DNA of 52,943 bases from Candidatus Sulfotelmatobacter sp. GTDB taxonomy: Bacteria > Acidobacteriota > Terriglobia > Terriglobales > Acidobacteriaceae. Each line of letters begins with the position of its first letter. The first letter of the stretch is position 1. Where the stretch lies: the NCBI GenBank assembly GCA_030041415.1, contig JASHNX010000186.1:1-52943 (forward strand), in the 5' to 3' direction. The notes below the pieces were generated by a model. It was not told the origin of the DNA. It worked only from the letters and a program-made list of their open reading frames with translations, and did no database searches. This document shows positions 16,404 through 24,529 of this stretch, piece after piece. The position numbers and the translations under genes were made by a program.

Positions 16404-18599
16404 TTATTTGTGTCCACCACCGCCCGAATGTCCGCCGCCGCTGGAGTGTCCTCCCGAGGAATGGCCACCGTAACTGGGCGCACTATGCGAACCACCGCTG
16501 TATCCGCCTCGGCTCCCGCCATAGCTCGGCGAGCTGTACCCGTGGCTTGGTTCGTCGCGGGTGCCGTTGCTGAAACCTCCGTAGGCGCGATAGCTTCCGC
16601 TGCCATACGACGACCGGGGTTGCGCAATCGGCTGCCTCATGCTCAACTGCGGCCTCGCGCCGCCGTAACTCGATCCCCGCGAATTATTCGAACTGGGCGA
16701 AGTGCGATTCCAGTAGCTGTCATTGCGTCCTGCAGAACTGGCTCCATTCTCGCTACGTGAGAACGAACTCCAACTGCCGCGGTTCGTAGAAGGAGTCGCG
16801 GCGGTCGAGCCGCGGCTTGCACTCTCAGCAGTGCGGCTCGCGCTGTTGTTCATGCCTCTGCTTTCAGCATCCGTGCCTGCGCTGGGCCTGGTTGCCGTGC
16901 TGGTCGCTCCGCGAGATTCCGTGCTCTCAGAACTTCGCGACCCGGAAGTTACCGACGAAACGTGGTTCTGCGACATCGATTGCTGCATACGCGCCGTCTG
17001 CTGCGAGAACGACTCGGTTCTCGCGGTGGTCTGCGTGCCCGCAAAATGCTGCGCCGCGCCGCTGTGAATCGTTGATGGAGCCGCGGCTCGACCGCTGGCC
17101 GATAGGCTTGCATGGCTCGGCACCACGGGCACGCCGCCGGTCATCATGCGAGCGGAGCTGATCTGCTCATGCGAAGCCGCGACTGCGCTGACATGGCCTG
17201 CGCCGAACTGGCCCGCACGCACAGTCGAGAGCGCGCCGCCGATGTGAGCATCGTTGACGTGAGCGAAATTCGAGAATCGAGCACCGGCGTGAAGCGGAGC
17301 GATTCCGCCGAATCGGCCGTATGCACCCCAGCCACCCCACCCCCAACGACCCCAATATCCACCCCACCACGGATGAAACCAATCGCCCGGCCCGAGCGGA
17401 AGCCAGCCGAAACCACCCCAACCAAAGCCCACTCCAAAGCCGAAACCTCCAAATCCAAAGAAGCCGACATACGCCGGTGCCCAGAATGGACGATAGAAGC
17501 CTGGTCCCCAAACTGGCCCCGGCCACCATCCCCACGCGCCGCCGTACCATAACCAGCGCCCATAGTGGTAGGGCGCCCAGCCCCACGGCTCGTAGCCGAC
17601 CCAAGTCCAGCCGTAATAGGGTTCCCAAACCCAGTTTCCATCGCGATACGGAACCCATCCATCGGGCTCGTTTGGCACCCAGATCTGTCCGTAATCCGGA
17701 ACATTTTCCCAATTCCCATATCCATCCAGATCTTCTGCGCCGGTGTAGTAAGGACTGGTGTGCTGCCACGCGCGGGCGCTATGGATCATGCGATCGCGTT
17801 CGCTGTTCCAGATGTCCCAATCGTCGCGGTCGGGAGCCGAAGCGATGCGGTATTGTGCATCTTCAGTCGAACCGCGCACCGTAGCCATCTGGCCTTCTTT
17901 TACGTCGGCGATTCCCTTTGGGGTGGAAATCTGAATGTCGCCCTTGCGCACGATGACAACGGTGTCGCCATCAGGGCGAATCTCGACGCGTACGACTACA
18001 TCTTTGTGTGCGGGATGCACGGCAACGTTCGGCGTATCGATCTCAGGTTCAGCTTCGCTCTCGTTGAAAACGGCGTAATCGGCTATTCCTTGCGCAAGCT
18101 GAATCTGGATGTAGCTGTTGGTGAAGTTCGCGATGTTCGCCTGCGAATTTGAACCGAGACGCAGAATGTTCGCGTAATCGAGCTGCACTTCGGCTCGCGC
18201 GCTTGGACCAGTGGAAACCTTGTCGCCCATTAACACAGGCTGATTCAGTACTACGGCTGACCAGGTCCCCGAATCACCGCGCTGGGTCGATACATCGCCT
18301 TTCGTAAAGCTGATGTGACCAACGCCTTGCTTGATTTCCGCCGGAGCCTCGCCCGAAGGCCCACCCGGCTGCGCTTCCGGCATATTTTGCGGCTGCCCAG
18401 CTTGAGGCGGCGGTCCCTGCGGAGGTTGCGGAGGCGGAACTGGCTGCTGCGGAGGAGCCGGCTGGCCCATCTCCATCGGAGCGCTCGGCTGGTCAGACGG
18501 CGCGGGCGTTTCTTCGGTGGTTTGCGCCCACAGGCCAATGCCGCAGCCCGCGATCAACAGAGTCAAAGTTGCCAAGCACGATATGAATTTACTTTTCAT
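16404..18599 (-). CDS. FecR-domain, W/Y/G-rich envelope protein (DUF6600-like), paralogue 1
   Basis: A 731-residue exported protein. The N-terminus has a hydrophobic segment with IAGC at 16-19, which fits a lipobox, although cleavage after LWA (about 25) is also possible. A P/Q-rich linker (30-80) leads to a FecR-type domain (about 90-245), then tandem W-rich repeats of the type GWVPYRDGNWVW and WGWAPYHYGRW (about 290-360), a G/F/W stretch (about 375-430) and a long S/G/H-rich tail. The function of this group is unknown; such proteins are abundant in Acidobacteriota and are thought to be envelope-associated. The ATG at 18599 follows AGGAA by about 8 nt; the longer frame to 18665 is unlikely because it would span a sigma-54-type promoter. 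It lies downstream of an NtrC-type gene and is its most likely target. Confidence 0.85.
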   Translation of the reverse strand: MKSKFISCLATLTLLIAGCGIGLWAQTTEETPAPSDQPSAPMEMGQPAPPQQPVPPPQPPQGPPPQAGQPQNMPEAQPGGPSGEAPAEIKQGVGHISFTKGDVSTQRGDSGTWSAVVLNQPVLMGDKVSTGPSARAEVQLDYANILRLGSNSQANIANFTNSYIQIQLAQGIADYAVFNESEAEPEIDTPNVAVHPAHKDVVVRVEIRPDGDTVVIVRKGDIQISTPKGIADVKEGQMATVRGSTEDAQYRIASAPDRDDWDIWNSERDRMIHSARAWQHTSPYYTGAEDLDGYGNWENVPDYGQIWVPNEPDGWVPYRDGNWVWEPYYGWTWVGYEPWGWAPYHYGRWLWYGGAWGWWPGPVWGPGFYRPFWAPAYVGFFGFGGFGFGVGFGWGGFGWLPLGPGDWFHPWWGGYWGRWGWGGWGAYGRFGGIAPLHAGARFSNFAHVNDAHIGGALSTVRAGQFGAGHVSAVAASHEQISSARMMTGGVPVVPSHASLSASGRAAAPSTIHSGAAQHFAGTQTTARTESFSQQTARMQQSMSQNHVSSVTSGSRSSESTESRGATSTATRPSAGTDAESRGMNNSASRTAESASRGSTAATPSTNRGSWSSFSRSENGASSAGRNDSYWNRTSPSSNNSRGSSYGGARPQLSMRQPIAQPRSSYGSGSYRAYGGFSNGTRDEPSHGYSSPSYGGSRGGYSGGSHSAPSYGGHSSGGHSSGGGHSGGGGHK

Positions 18600-18648
18600 G
18601 ACTGATATTCCTAACCCGGAACTCCGCGAATCTACTCGTACCTCTAAA

Positions 18649-18664
18649 GGCAAATAGCATGCCA
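18649..18664 (-). promoter_or_regulatory. sigma-54 (-24/-12) promoter before the FecR-type gene
   Basis: On the - strand the sequence TGGCATGCTATTTGCC matches the RpoN consensus TGGCACGN4TTGCW, with the invariant GG and GC exactly 10 bp apart. Expected transcription start is near 18638, giving a leader of about 39 nt before the ATG at 18599. The adjacent upstream gene encodes an NtrC-type activator with GAFTGA. Confidence 0.75.
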
Positions 18665-18668
18665 AACT

Positions 18669-18705
18669 TCGAAGGCCGGCGAGAGCTATAAACCGTTTGT
18701 TTTCC
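18669..18705 (-). promoter_or_regulatory. upstream block shared with the other FecR-type gene (copy 1)
   Basis: The + strand reads TCGAAGGCCGGCG at the left end and GTTTTCC at the right end. It aligns with 23762-23801 upstream of the second FecR-type gene: identical GGCCGGCG, GCT and TAA cores and the same GTTTTCC end, with a few 1-2-nt gaps. It lies directly upstream of the -24 element, where a regulator site could be. Confidence 0.5.
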
Positions 18706-18844
18706 TGAGAAAATGGGAATTGTTATGTGAGACTAGCGAATCAGGAATGAGATTGGTGGCCGGGATCAGCCGAGGTGGTGGTTTTCAGCCAGAGTTGGCG
18801 GTCATGCCTGAAACGCTTCAAAAGCCACTAGAAGCCGGAAAATC

Positions 18845-20272
18845 TCACGCGTCCCTCTCACCTTCATCGGCGATCCCGATCTTCGATAGCCGGTAGCGCA
18901 ACGCGTTCCGCGAGAGCCCCAGCAATCGCGCGGCTTGGCTTTTGTTTCCGTTGGCGCGGCGCAGTGCCTCCTGGATCATCTCGTCTTCCCACCGCTCCAA
19001 TGTCACCCCCTCAGGAAGAAATCCGCCGGCGCCGTTTGGCGCTTTCGCCGGACGCGAATCGAGATGAATATCCGACGCCTCAAGCACGGTTCGCTTCGCG
19101 AGAGCGCAGGCTCGCTCAATAATGTTCTGCAACTCGCGGACATTTCCAGGCCAATGGTAATTCAACAGAATCTGCATCGCCTCTGGCGAAATGCTTTCGA
19201 CCGGCTTGCCGGAATCGCCGGCAAAATGCGAAACAAAAAGATTCGCCAACTCCGGAATATCTTCCTTGCGCTGCCGCAGGGGCGCGATATCGATTGGAAC
19301 GACGTTCAGCCGGTAGTACAGATCTTCCCGAAACGTTCCCTGCTCCAGCGCTTCGCGAAGATCGCGGTTAGTAGCGGCAATGAGCCGGACATCGACTTTA
19401 ATCGTTTTCGTGCCGCCAAGTCGCTCGAAGTCGCGCTCCTGCAGCACGCGCAGAAGCTTGACCTGGGTAGCCGGAGGAACGTCGCCGATCTCATCCAGAA
19501 AGAGCGTGCCTTTATCCGCCAGTTCGAACTTTCCTGGCTTGCTCACGTTCGCGCCGGTGAACGCACCTTTTTCGTAGCCGAACAATTCGCTCTCGAGAAG
19601 ATTCTCCGGAATCGCGGTGCTGTTGATTTTGATAAATGGTCCGGACGCGCGGCGCGATTTTTCGTGGATCGCGCGCGCAATTAAATCTTTCCCGACGCCG
19701 CTTTCGCCGCCGAGCAGCACGGTGGAATTCGTAGTTGCAACACGATCAACCGTGGCCAGCACTTCCTGCATCTTCGCGCTACGAGCCACAATATTGGGAT
19801 GCGAATAGCGTTTACCCAACGCTTCCCGCAGGTTGCGGTTTTCTTCGGTGGTCTGCTCCAGTCGTTCCCGCAGAGTGCTCACGTCCAACTCTTTGCGGAT
19901 CTTGATGCGCATTTCTGTCAGCGAGAACGGCTTGAGCACGTAGTCGCTGGCTCCGGCCTTCATGGCTTCCACGGCAGTTTCCACGGTTCCGAATGCGGTC
20001 ATGACTAGCACGGGCAAACCCCCATTCTGGCTCTTGACCGTCTGCAGAAACTCGAGGCCACTCATTCCCGGCAGCTTGAGATCGGTAAGGACCAGATCGA
20101 CGGAGTTTTCGCGCAATAGCTTCATTCCCGCTTCAGCATCTCCGGCGGAAAGCGTAGTGAAGCCATCGTCGCCCAAATTCAGTTCCAGCAGGCGCCGCAT
20201 TTTAGCTTCATCCTCGACGATCAAAATCGTTGGCATACTTTTGTGTGAGGCTGTCTCTTCAATTGCAAACAC
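18845..20272 (-). CDS. NtrC-family sigma-54-dependent response regulator
   Basis: A 475-residue enhancer-binding activator. A receiver domain (about 13-130; phospho-acceptor Asp64 in DLVLTDLKLPG, Lys in VLKPF) is followed by a sigma-54-interaction AAA+ domain with Walker A GESGVGKD, the GAFTGA loop needed to contact sigma-54, Walker B (GTLFLDEIGD), and a C-terminal Fis-type helix-turn-helix (KSQAARLLGLSRNALRYRL). All activation motifs are intact. The frame opens with GTG at 20272; ATG at 20236 gives the usual receiver start MPTILIVEDE and is equally possible. It begins 11 bp after the cognate kinase. The FecR-type gene with a sigma-54 promoter lies immediately downstream, so local regulation is likely. 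Confidence 0.95.
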   Translation of the reverse strand: MFAIEETASHKSMPTILIVEDEAKMRRLLELNLGDDGFTTLSAGDAEAGMKLLRENSVDLVLTDLKLPGMSGLEFLQTVKSQNGGLPVLVMTAFGTVETAVEAMKAGASDYVLKPFSLTEMRIKIRKELDVSTLRERLEQTTEENRNLREALGKRYSHPNIVARSAKMQEVLATVDRVATTNSTVLLGGESGVGKDLIARAIHEKSRRASGPFIKINSTAIPENLLESELFGYEKGAFTGANVSKPGKFELADKGTLFLDEIGDVPPATQVKLLRVLQERDFERLGGTKTIKVDVRLIAATNRDLREALEQGTFREDLYYRLNVVPIDIAPLRQRKEDIPELANLFVSHFAGDSGKPVESISPEAMQILLNYHWPGNVRELQNIIERACALAKRTVLEASDIHLDSRPAKAPNGAGGFLPEGVTLERWEDEMIQEALRRANGNKSQAARLLGLSRNALRYRLSKIGIADEGERDA

Positions 20273-20283
20273 CGGGCTGATAA

Positions 20284-21585
20284 TTAAGATGCGGCCTCGG
20301 CCACAGCTTCAGCGGCTACTGGGAAAAAGAGTACAAAGGCTGCCCCATGCCGGTTTTGTTCGGCGCTTTCAAGCCGAATGGTTCCATGATGGCCATCCAC
20401 AATTCTGGAAACAATCGAGAGCCCCAGTCCCACGCCGGTTTTCTTGGTGGTCACGAAGGGATTGAATATCTGCTCCCGCAACTCCTCGGGAATTCCCGGG
20501 CCGGTATCTTCGATCCGAACTTCGACGCCCTCGTGCTCAGCTGACCTTGCCGTCGCCGCAGTTACGCGCAGACTCCCTTCCGTGTTCGCCATCGCATCGA
20601 AGGCATTCTGGATAAGATTCACAAACGCCTGCTCGCAGAGACCTTCATCCAGAGGAACCAAGGGCAGGTTCGGGTCGAAATGCTTTTCGACATGCACCCG
20701 TGAATATTCGTCTTTTCGCGCCAGCGAGACAAACTGCAAGGCTCGCTCCAGCACCGCAGTAATTTCCTGCGGAACCAGATCCACATGCAACGGCCGCGCA
20801 AAGTCGAGAAAGCGCGAAACGAGTGCGCTCAAACGGTTGGTCTCCGAGGAAATGTAATCGGCCAGTTCCGTCGCCAGCGGATTGGAATCGGCCAGCTTCT
20901 GATGAAGGATCTCGGCCGATCCTTTGATCACGCCGAGCGGATTGCGGATTTCGTGCGCGAGGCCCGCCGACATTTGTCCCAAAGCCGCCAGCCGCTCCGA
21001 ACGACGCGCTTCTTCCTGCGCCTGCTCCAGCCGGCGATTGGTCTCAGCCAGCGTTTCGGCCAGTTCCTGATAACGCTTTATCTGGCGGCGATTCTCCACT
21101 ACGAATCGATTGACCACCATCGCGGCCAGGAAAAAGAAAAGAATCCGGATGGCGAGCAGCCCGTACCCCTCCGGCGTGATTTCAAACTCCTGTAGCGCCG
21201 GATAGAGATATGAGCAGTATGCAGCCGACGCGACCACTGTCCACAGCAAGGTTCCCCACGGACTGAAATACTCTGCGGCGGTAACAACCGGAACATAAAA
21301 GATCGGATAATAACTGCTGTTGATACCCGTCTCTCCAGTGTGATCGATGAGCAGCGTTGCAAGCGCGATTTTCAGGGCCACGCTATACCATGCTCCACGC
21401 CGCGGAAAACGCGCCACCAACCACCCTTCACTGACCTGCACAACGCCGATGGCCAGCAGCGTAAGCTGTTTGTGATATTCCCTTACCGGGGGAAGCACGG
21501 CGAGGCCGACCAGAAGAATTAGCCAGAGAAAGTCCATCCAGTTCAAGGCTGGACGTTTATGCTCGGTGGTAAAGGAAGCGCTCAT
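20284..21585 (-). CDS. NtrB-type membrane sensor histidine kinase
   Basis: A 433-residue kinase with an N-terminal membrane region of about five to six hydrophobic helices (18-32, 40-52, 65-80, 93-104, 112-130, 142-162) and no large periplasmic domain. A coiled linker (165-195) leads to the phospho-accepting His211 in GLAHEIRNPLG, then the ATPase domain with N-box NLIQNAFDAM, G1 EDTGPGI and G2 GVGLGLSIV. The integral membrane sensor suggests that it reads a membrane or envelope state rather than a soluble periplasmic ligand, which is inference. The ATG at 21585 is used. The NtrC-type partner starts 11 bp downstream. It lies between two paralogous FecR/W-rich genes. Confidence 0.93.
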   Translation of the reverse strand: MSASFTTEHKRPALNWMDFLWLILLVGLAVLPPVREYHKQLTLLAIGVVQVSEGWLVARFPRRGAWYSVALKIALATLLIDHTGETGINSSYYPIFYVPVVTAAEYFSPWGTLLWTVVASAAYCSYLYPALQEFEITPEGYGLLAIRILFFFLAAMVVNRFVVENRRQIKRYQELAETLAETNRRLEQAQEEARRSERLAALGQMSAGLAHEIRNPLGVIKGSAEILHQKLADSNPLATELADYISSETNRLSALVSRFLDFARPLHVDLVPQEITAVLERALQFVSLARKDEYSRVHVEKHFDPNLPLVPLDEGLCEQAFVNLIQNAFDAMANTEGSLRVTAATARSAEHEGVEVRIEDTGPGIPEELREQIFNPFVTTKKTGVGLGLSIVSRIVDGHHGTIRLESAEQNRHGAAFVLFFPVAAEAVAEAAS

Positions 21586-21748
21586 TGTGTGATGGCGGGC
21601 TACCGCGGAAAAGTAAATGCCCGGGGATCCGATAAAGTATCAGTCCTCCCGGCCGAGATTACTTCTCTTGCTTTTTGTACCCGGTTCGCCCGCGAGCTGG
21701 GTCGCATGCGCCCCTATCACACCGTACCCGGCGGGTGCGCGTCAAACG

Positions 21749-23719
21749 CTATTTGGGGGGCGGAGGCGGACTGCTGCTGGTTTTGACCGCGGCGCTTGAG
21801 GACGCCGATTTCTGGCCCGATGAAGATGGCGACCAGGATTGCTGCTGATGCCAAGAGCTGAATTTCTCCTGCTGCTGGTCATTTTGGGTCCGAACCGGAG
21901 CGGCTGGTTTAGAAACTGCATTTGATCGCTGCTGCTGCTGTTGTGACGATGATTGCTTTTGCTGTGGCGGATGCATTTCACTGAGAGACGATGCATGCGC
22001 CTGAGGTTGGACGTGCGCCTCGCTTGGAGGCTCGGGCGTGCCTTGTTCCTCCCAGACTCGGGGCTGCATCTTCGTTTGATTGTTTTCTGCAGAAGGAGAA
22101 CTAAATGGGTGGAAACCATCCTGCATTTCAGCTTGCCGAGCTGCCGCACTCGGAATGGGCACTGGCGTTCCTGGAGACTGCCGCCGCACGAGTGCCGCTT
22201 GGTTCAAACGCCTCGAGGTCTGCGCTTCGTTTTCACCGGGAGAACTCGGTATGGGCGTCGGAGTTCGGATCGAGACTACCTGACGGCTCGCCATTGCCGA
22301 TGGAGGTTTATCTCCGACAGGCTTTCCAAAACCGATCACGCTGGCGCGCACGGGTTCGAGACCAGCGCTGTGCGAAACGGAAGTGGCCGCCAACTCTTTC
22401 TCTGGAACCGATACGACATTGTGCGCTACGGACCGCGCGTTAATAAATGTATCGCGCGAAACCACCGTCGCACCGCCAGCCACGGCGCGGTTCGCATAAG
22501 CAAAATCAATCGGGGCGTGGTTGACCACGGCTGTGTTATAGACATTGGCGATCTTCGTCATCTCGACGCGCGTGTTGGTGAGATTGACGGTGTTCATATA
22601 CGTGCGGCTCGTCCGATAAGCCGGAACGAAGACTTCGCCGGGAGCAAGTGGAAACCAGCCGACTCCTGCTCCAAAAGAAAAGCGCGTTCCGGGGCCTCCA
22701 CCGACCCACCCAACCAAAGCCGGCGCATAGGTCGGTCGAACCGCCGCCGGTCCGGGAACCCAATACCACGTCGAATCGCTCAATGCCCACCGTCCGTAAT
22801 GAAACGGCGCGAAACCCCACGGCTCTTCTGCAACCCAGGTCCATCCCCACGGTCCGACCCAGGTCCAATAACCGAAGCGGTACGGTGCCCAGCCAGCGAT
22901 CACTTGCCGGGGCCGCCAGGCGGGACCATAACCCGCAATGTACGTCCAGTCACCGTACGCATCGAGGTCCTCATATCCTGTGGTCTCGGGCGAAACGTAG
23001 TTGGCCGCATCGGATTCATCTTCCGCCTGATTGCGATCGAAAGCCCATGTGTCGAGACCATCGTTAGCCGTAACCTGGCCAACATCGTAAGTCAGCTGAT
23101 CGCCTCCCGTGAACGTCACGTGCTGATCGGCAGCCACGGTATAGGACGAACCTCCGCCAGTAACTTCTCCGCGGCCTCGCCAAACCGTAACATCCGTTCG
23201 CACGCCTTGCGCGTCAACGTCGAGGCGATAGTCGCCCGGCTGCATCACTGCAAACGCAACGTTGGGTGTATCGATTTCGTAGGAATAGTCGCTCTCGACG
23301 TGGCGGACGCTTACAATCAGTGAACCCTGAACAAGCCGAATCTGCGTTGCATGGTCGCTGACTTCAAGCAGTGTAATTCCGGTTATTGCGCCGAGGCGAA
23401 GCGCGGTTGATCCAATATGAAGTTCGGCGCGCGAATTCTGATCGGCCCAGAGATTGTCGCCACTCACCAGTGGTCGATTAAGCTCGGCCTGGATCCAGTC
23501 GCTCTCCCCGCCAGGTTGAAGCGAAACGTCCCCCTCGGCGTCACTGAGTTGCGCCACGCGGCCAGGGGGATCCTGGTCGTCGACGGGTTGCGCGCTCGGG
23601 GCACTCTGCGAATCCGGCGCGATCTGCGCATCTTGTGCCCGCAGCGTAAGCGGGGCGGTCAGCCCTAGCAGAATGGCCAATATCGCAGCCGCGTTAAGTC
23701 GCCCCAAGTGTCTTTTCAT
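21749..23719 (-). CDS. FecR-domain, W-rich envelope protein (DUF6600-like), paralogue 2
   Basis: A 656-residue exported protein. A signal peptide (1-28, ending TLRAQ) is followed by a FecR-type domain (about 53-215) and W-rich repeats (about 248-312) that align with paralogue 1: both contain EDLDxYGxW, a WVxxxPWG pattern and a HYGRW end. The C-terminal half is rich in Q, S and P with a long glutamine run and ends in PPPPPK. It lacks the G/F/W tract of paralogue 1. The ATG at 23719 is chosen for the signal peptide; the frame extends to an ATG at 23803, but that start would bury it. It sits between kdpC and the NtrB-type kinase on the same strand. Its function is unknown; an envelope structural or adhesive role is a guess. 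Confidence 0.83.
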   Translation of the reverse strand: MKRHLGRLNAAAILAILLGLTAPLTLRAQDAQIAPDSQSAPSAQPVDDQDPPGRVAQLSDAEGDVSLQPGGESDWIQAELNRPLVSGDNLWADQNSRAELHIGSTALRLGAITGITLLEVSDHATQIRLVQGSLIVSVRHVESDYSYEIDTPNVAFAVMQPGDYRLDVDAQGVRTDVTVWRGRGEVTGGGSSYTVAADQHVTFTGGDQLTYDVGQVTANDGLDTWAFDRNQAEDESDAANYVSPETTGYEDLDAYGDWTYIAGYGPAWRPRQVIAGWAPYRFGYWTWVGPWGWTWVAEEPWGFAPFHYGRWALSDSTWYWVPGPAAVRPTYAPALVGWVGGGPGTRFSFGAGVGWFPLAPGEVFVPAYRTSRTYMNTVNLTNTRVEMTKIANVYNTAVVNHAPIDFAYANRAVAGGATVVSRDTFINARSVAHNVVSVPEKELAATSVSHSAGLEPVRASVIGFGKPVGDKPPSAMASRQVVSIRTPTPIPSSPGENEAQTSRRLNQAALVRRQSPGTPVPIPSAAARQAEMQDGFHPFSSPSAENNQTKMQPRVWEEQGTPEPPSEAHVQPQAHASSLSEMHPPQQKQSSSQQQQQRSNAVSKPAAPVRTQNDQQQEKFSSWHQQQSWSPSSSGQKSASSSAAVKTSSSPPPPPK

Positions 23720-23761
23720 AGTTGTTACCGTCACGGATAAAAAAGCTTCCGTCCGATGATA

Positions 23762-23801
23762 TCGAGGCCGGCGCGAAGCTGTAAGGTCACTTTCGTTTTC
23801 C
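23762..23801 (-). promoter_or_regulatory. upstream block shared with the other FecR-type gene (copy 2)
   Basis: It aligns with 18669-18705 (same GGCCGGCG core, GCT and TAA, and GTTTTCC end). It starts 43 bp upstream of the ATG at 23719, compared with 70 bp for copy 1. No sigma-54 element lies between this copy and the gene, which differs from copy 1. Confidence 0.45.
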
Positions 23802-23904
23802 ATGTCAAGTCATTCAATAACAATGACTTATGCAAGGCTTAACGAAGTAACCGTTGTAAGGATTTTGGGCGAGCGCCTGGGAGAACCTACCCCGACGGCA
23901 TGCG

Positions 23905-23920
23905 GGCAAAAACACTGCCG
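23905..23920 (-). promoter_or_regulatory. weak sigma-54-like element upstream of FecR-type paralogue 2
   Basis: The - strand sequence CGGCAGTGTTTTTGCC has GG and GC exactly 10 bp apart and the TTGC core, but misses the C and G of the -24 box. It lies between the kdpC stop and the FecR-type gene and would give a leader of about 175 nt. The same bases can also form a small hairpin (CGGCA with TGCCG), so it may instead mark the end of the kdp transcript. Confidence 0.35.
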
Positions 23921-23943
23921 CAGAGGAGGTTAGCGAGATTTTT

Positions 23944-24519
23944 TCAACGAGAGGCCAGCTTGTCCGGAGTACGGTCCAGAGCGAGATTCAACTCGAGGAC
24001 GTTGACACGCGGCTCACCGAGGAATCCGAATTGGCGGCCTTCGGTATGCTGGCGAACGAGCTGGCGAAGGGAATCCTCACTCATTCCACGCGCTTTAGCC
24101 ACTCGCGGAATCTGGAATTCCGCCGCCGCCGGGGTGATATCCGGATCGAATCCCGATGCGGAAGTCGTGACCAAATCGATCGGTATTGGAGTCCCGGGAT
24201 TCTCAGCTTGCAATGCGGCCACGTCGCCTTTCACGCGATCAATCAGTTGATGATTTGTAGGGCCGAGTTGCGAGCCGTTTGAGTTGGTCGGGTCGTAGTT
24301 CACCGCCGAAGGCCGCGGATGAAAGTAGCTGGCGCCTGTAAAACCCTGAGCGAGAAGGCGAGATCCCACCAGTTTGCCGTTCACCTCGATCAATTGACCA
24401 TTCGCTTGGTTCGGGAACAAAACCCGGGCGATTCCTGTGACCACAAGCGGGTAGATGATGCCCAACAAGATGGTGGTTGCGATGGTCATCAAGAATGCAG
24501 TCAAAAGATTTTTTTTCAT
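23944..24519 (-). CDS. kdpC: K+-transporting ATPase subunit C
   Basis: A 191-residue inner-membrane subunit of the high-affinity K+ pump KdpFABC. One N-terminal membrane helix (about 5-29: LLTAFLMTIATTILLGIIYPL) is followed by the periplasmic domain with family signatures GSRLLAQGFTGASYFHPRPSA, GPTNHQLIDRV and the C-terminal helix ending in LNLALD. Length equals the family norm. Its ATG is 10 bp after the kdpB stop with AGGAG at a good distance. It is the last gene of the kdp operon. KdpC is thought to raise the nucleotide affinity of KdpB. Confidence 0.97.
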   Translation of the reverse strand: MKKNLLTAFLMTIATTILLGIIYPLVVTGIARVLFPNQANGQLIEVNGKLVGSRLLAQGFTGASYFHPRPSAVNYDPTNSNGSQLGPTNHQLIDRVKGDVAALQAENPGTPIPIDLVTTSASGFDPDITPAAAEFQIPRVAKARGMSEDSLRQLVRQHTEGRQFGFLGEPRVNVLELNLALDRTPDKLASR

Positions 24520-24529
24520 GACATAACTC

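Noticed and set aside
16260-16404. CRISPR-like repeat suspected from the perfect hairpin
   Set aside because: There is a single hairpin without repeat units or spacers; it is a terminator between convergent genes.
21586-21748. Possible sigma-54 site before the NtrB-type kinase (GG-N10-GC near 21710-21725, - strand)
   Set aside because: The spacing fits but the -12 box reads GGGC instead of TTGC and the -24 box is poor.
21953-23323. 456-aa + strand ORF opposite FecR-type paralogue 2
   Set aside because: It is an Arg-rich antisense reading of the W/Q-rich gene, without ribosome binding site or recognisable domain.
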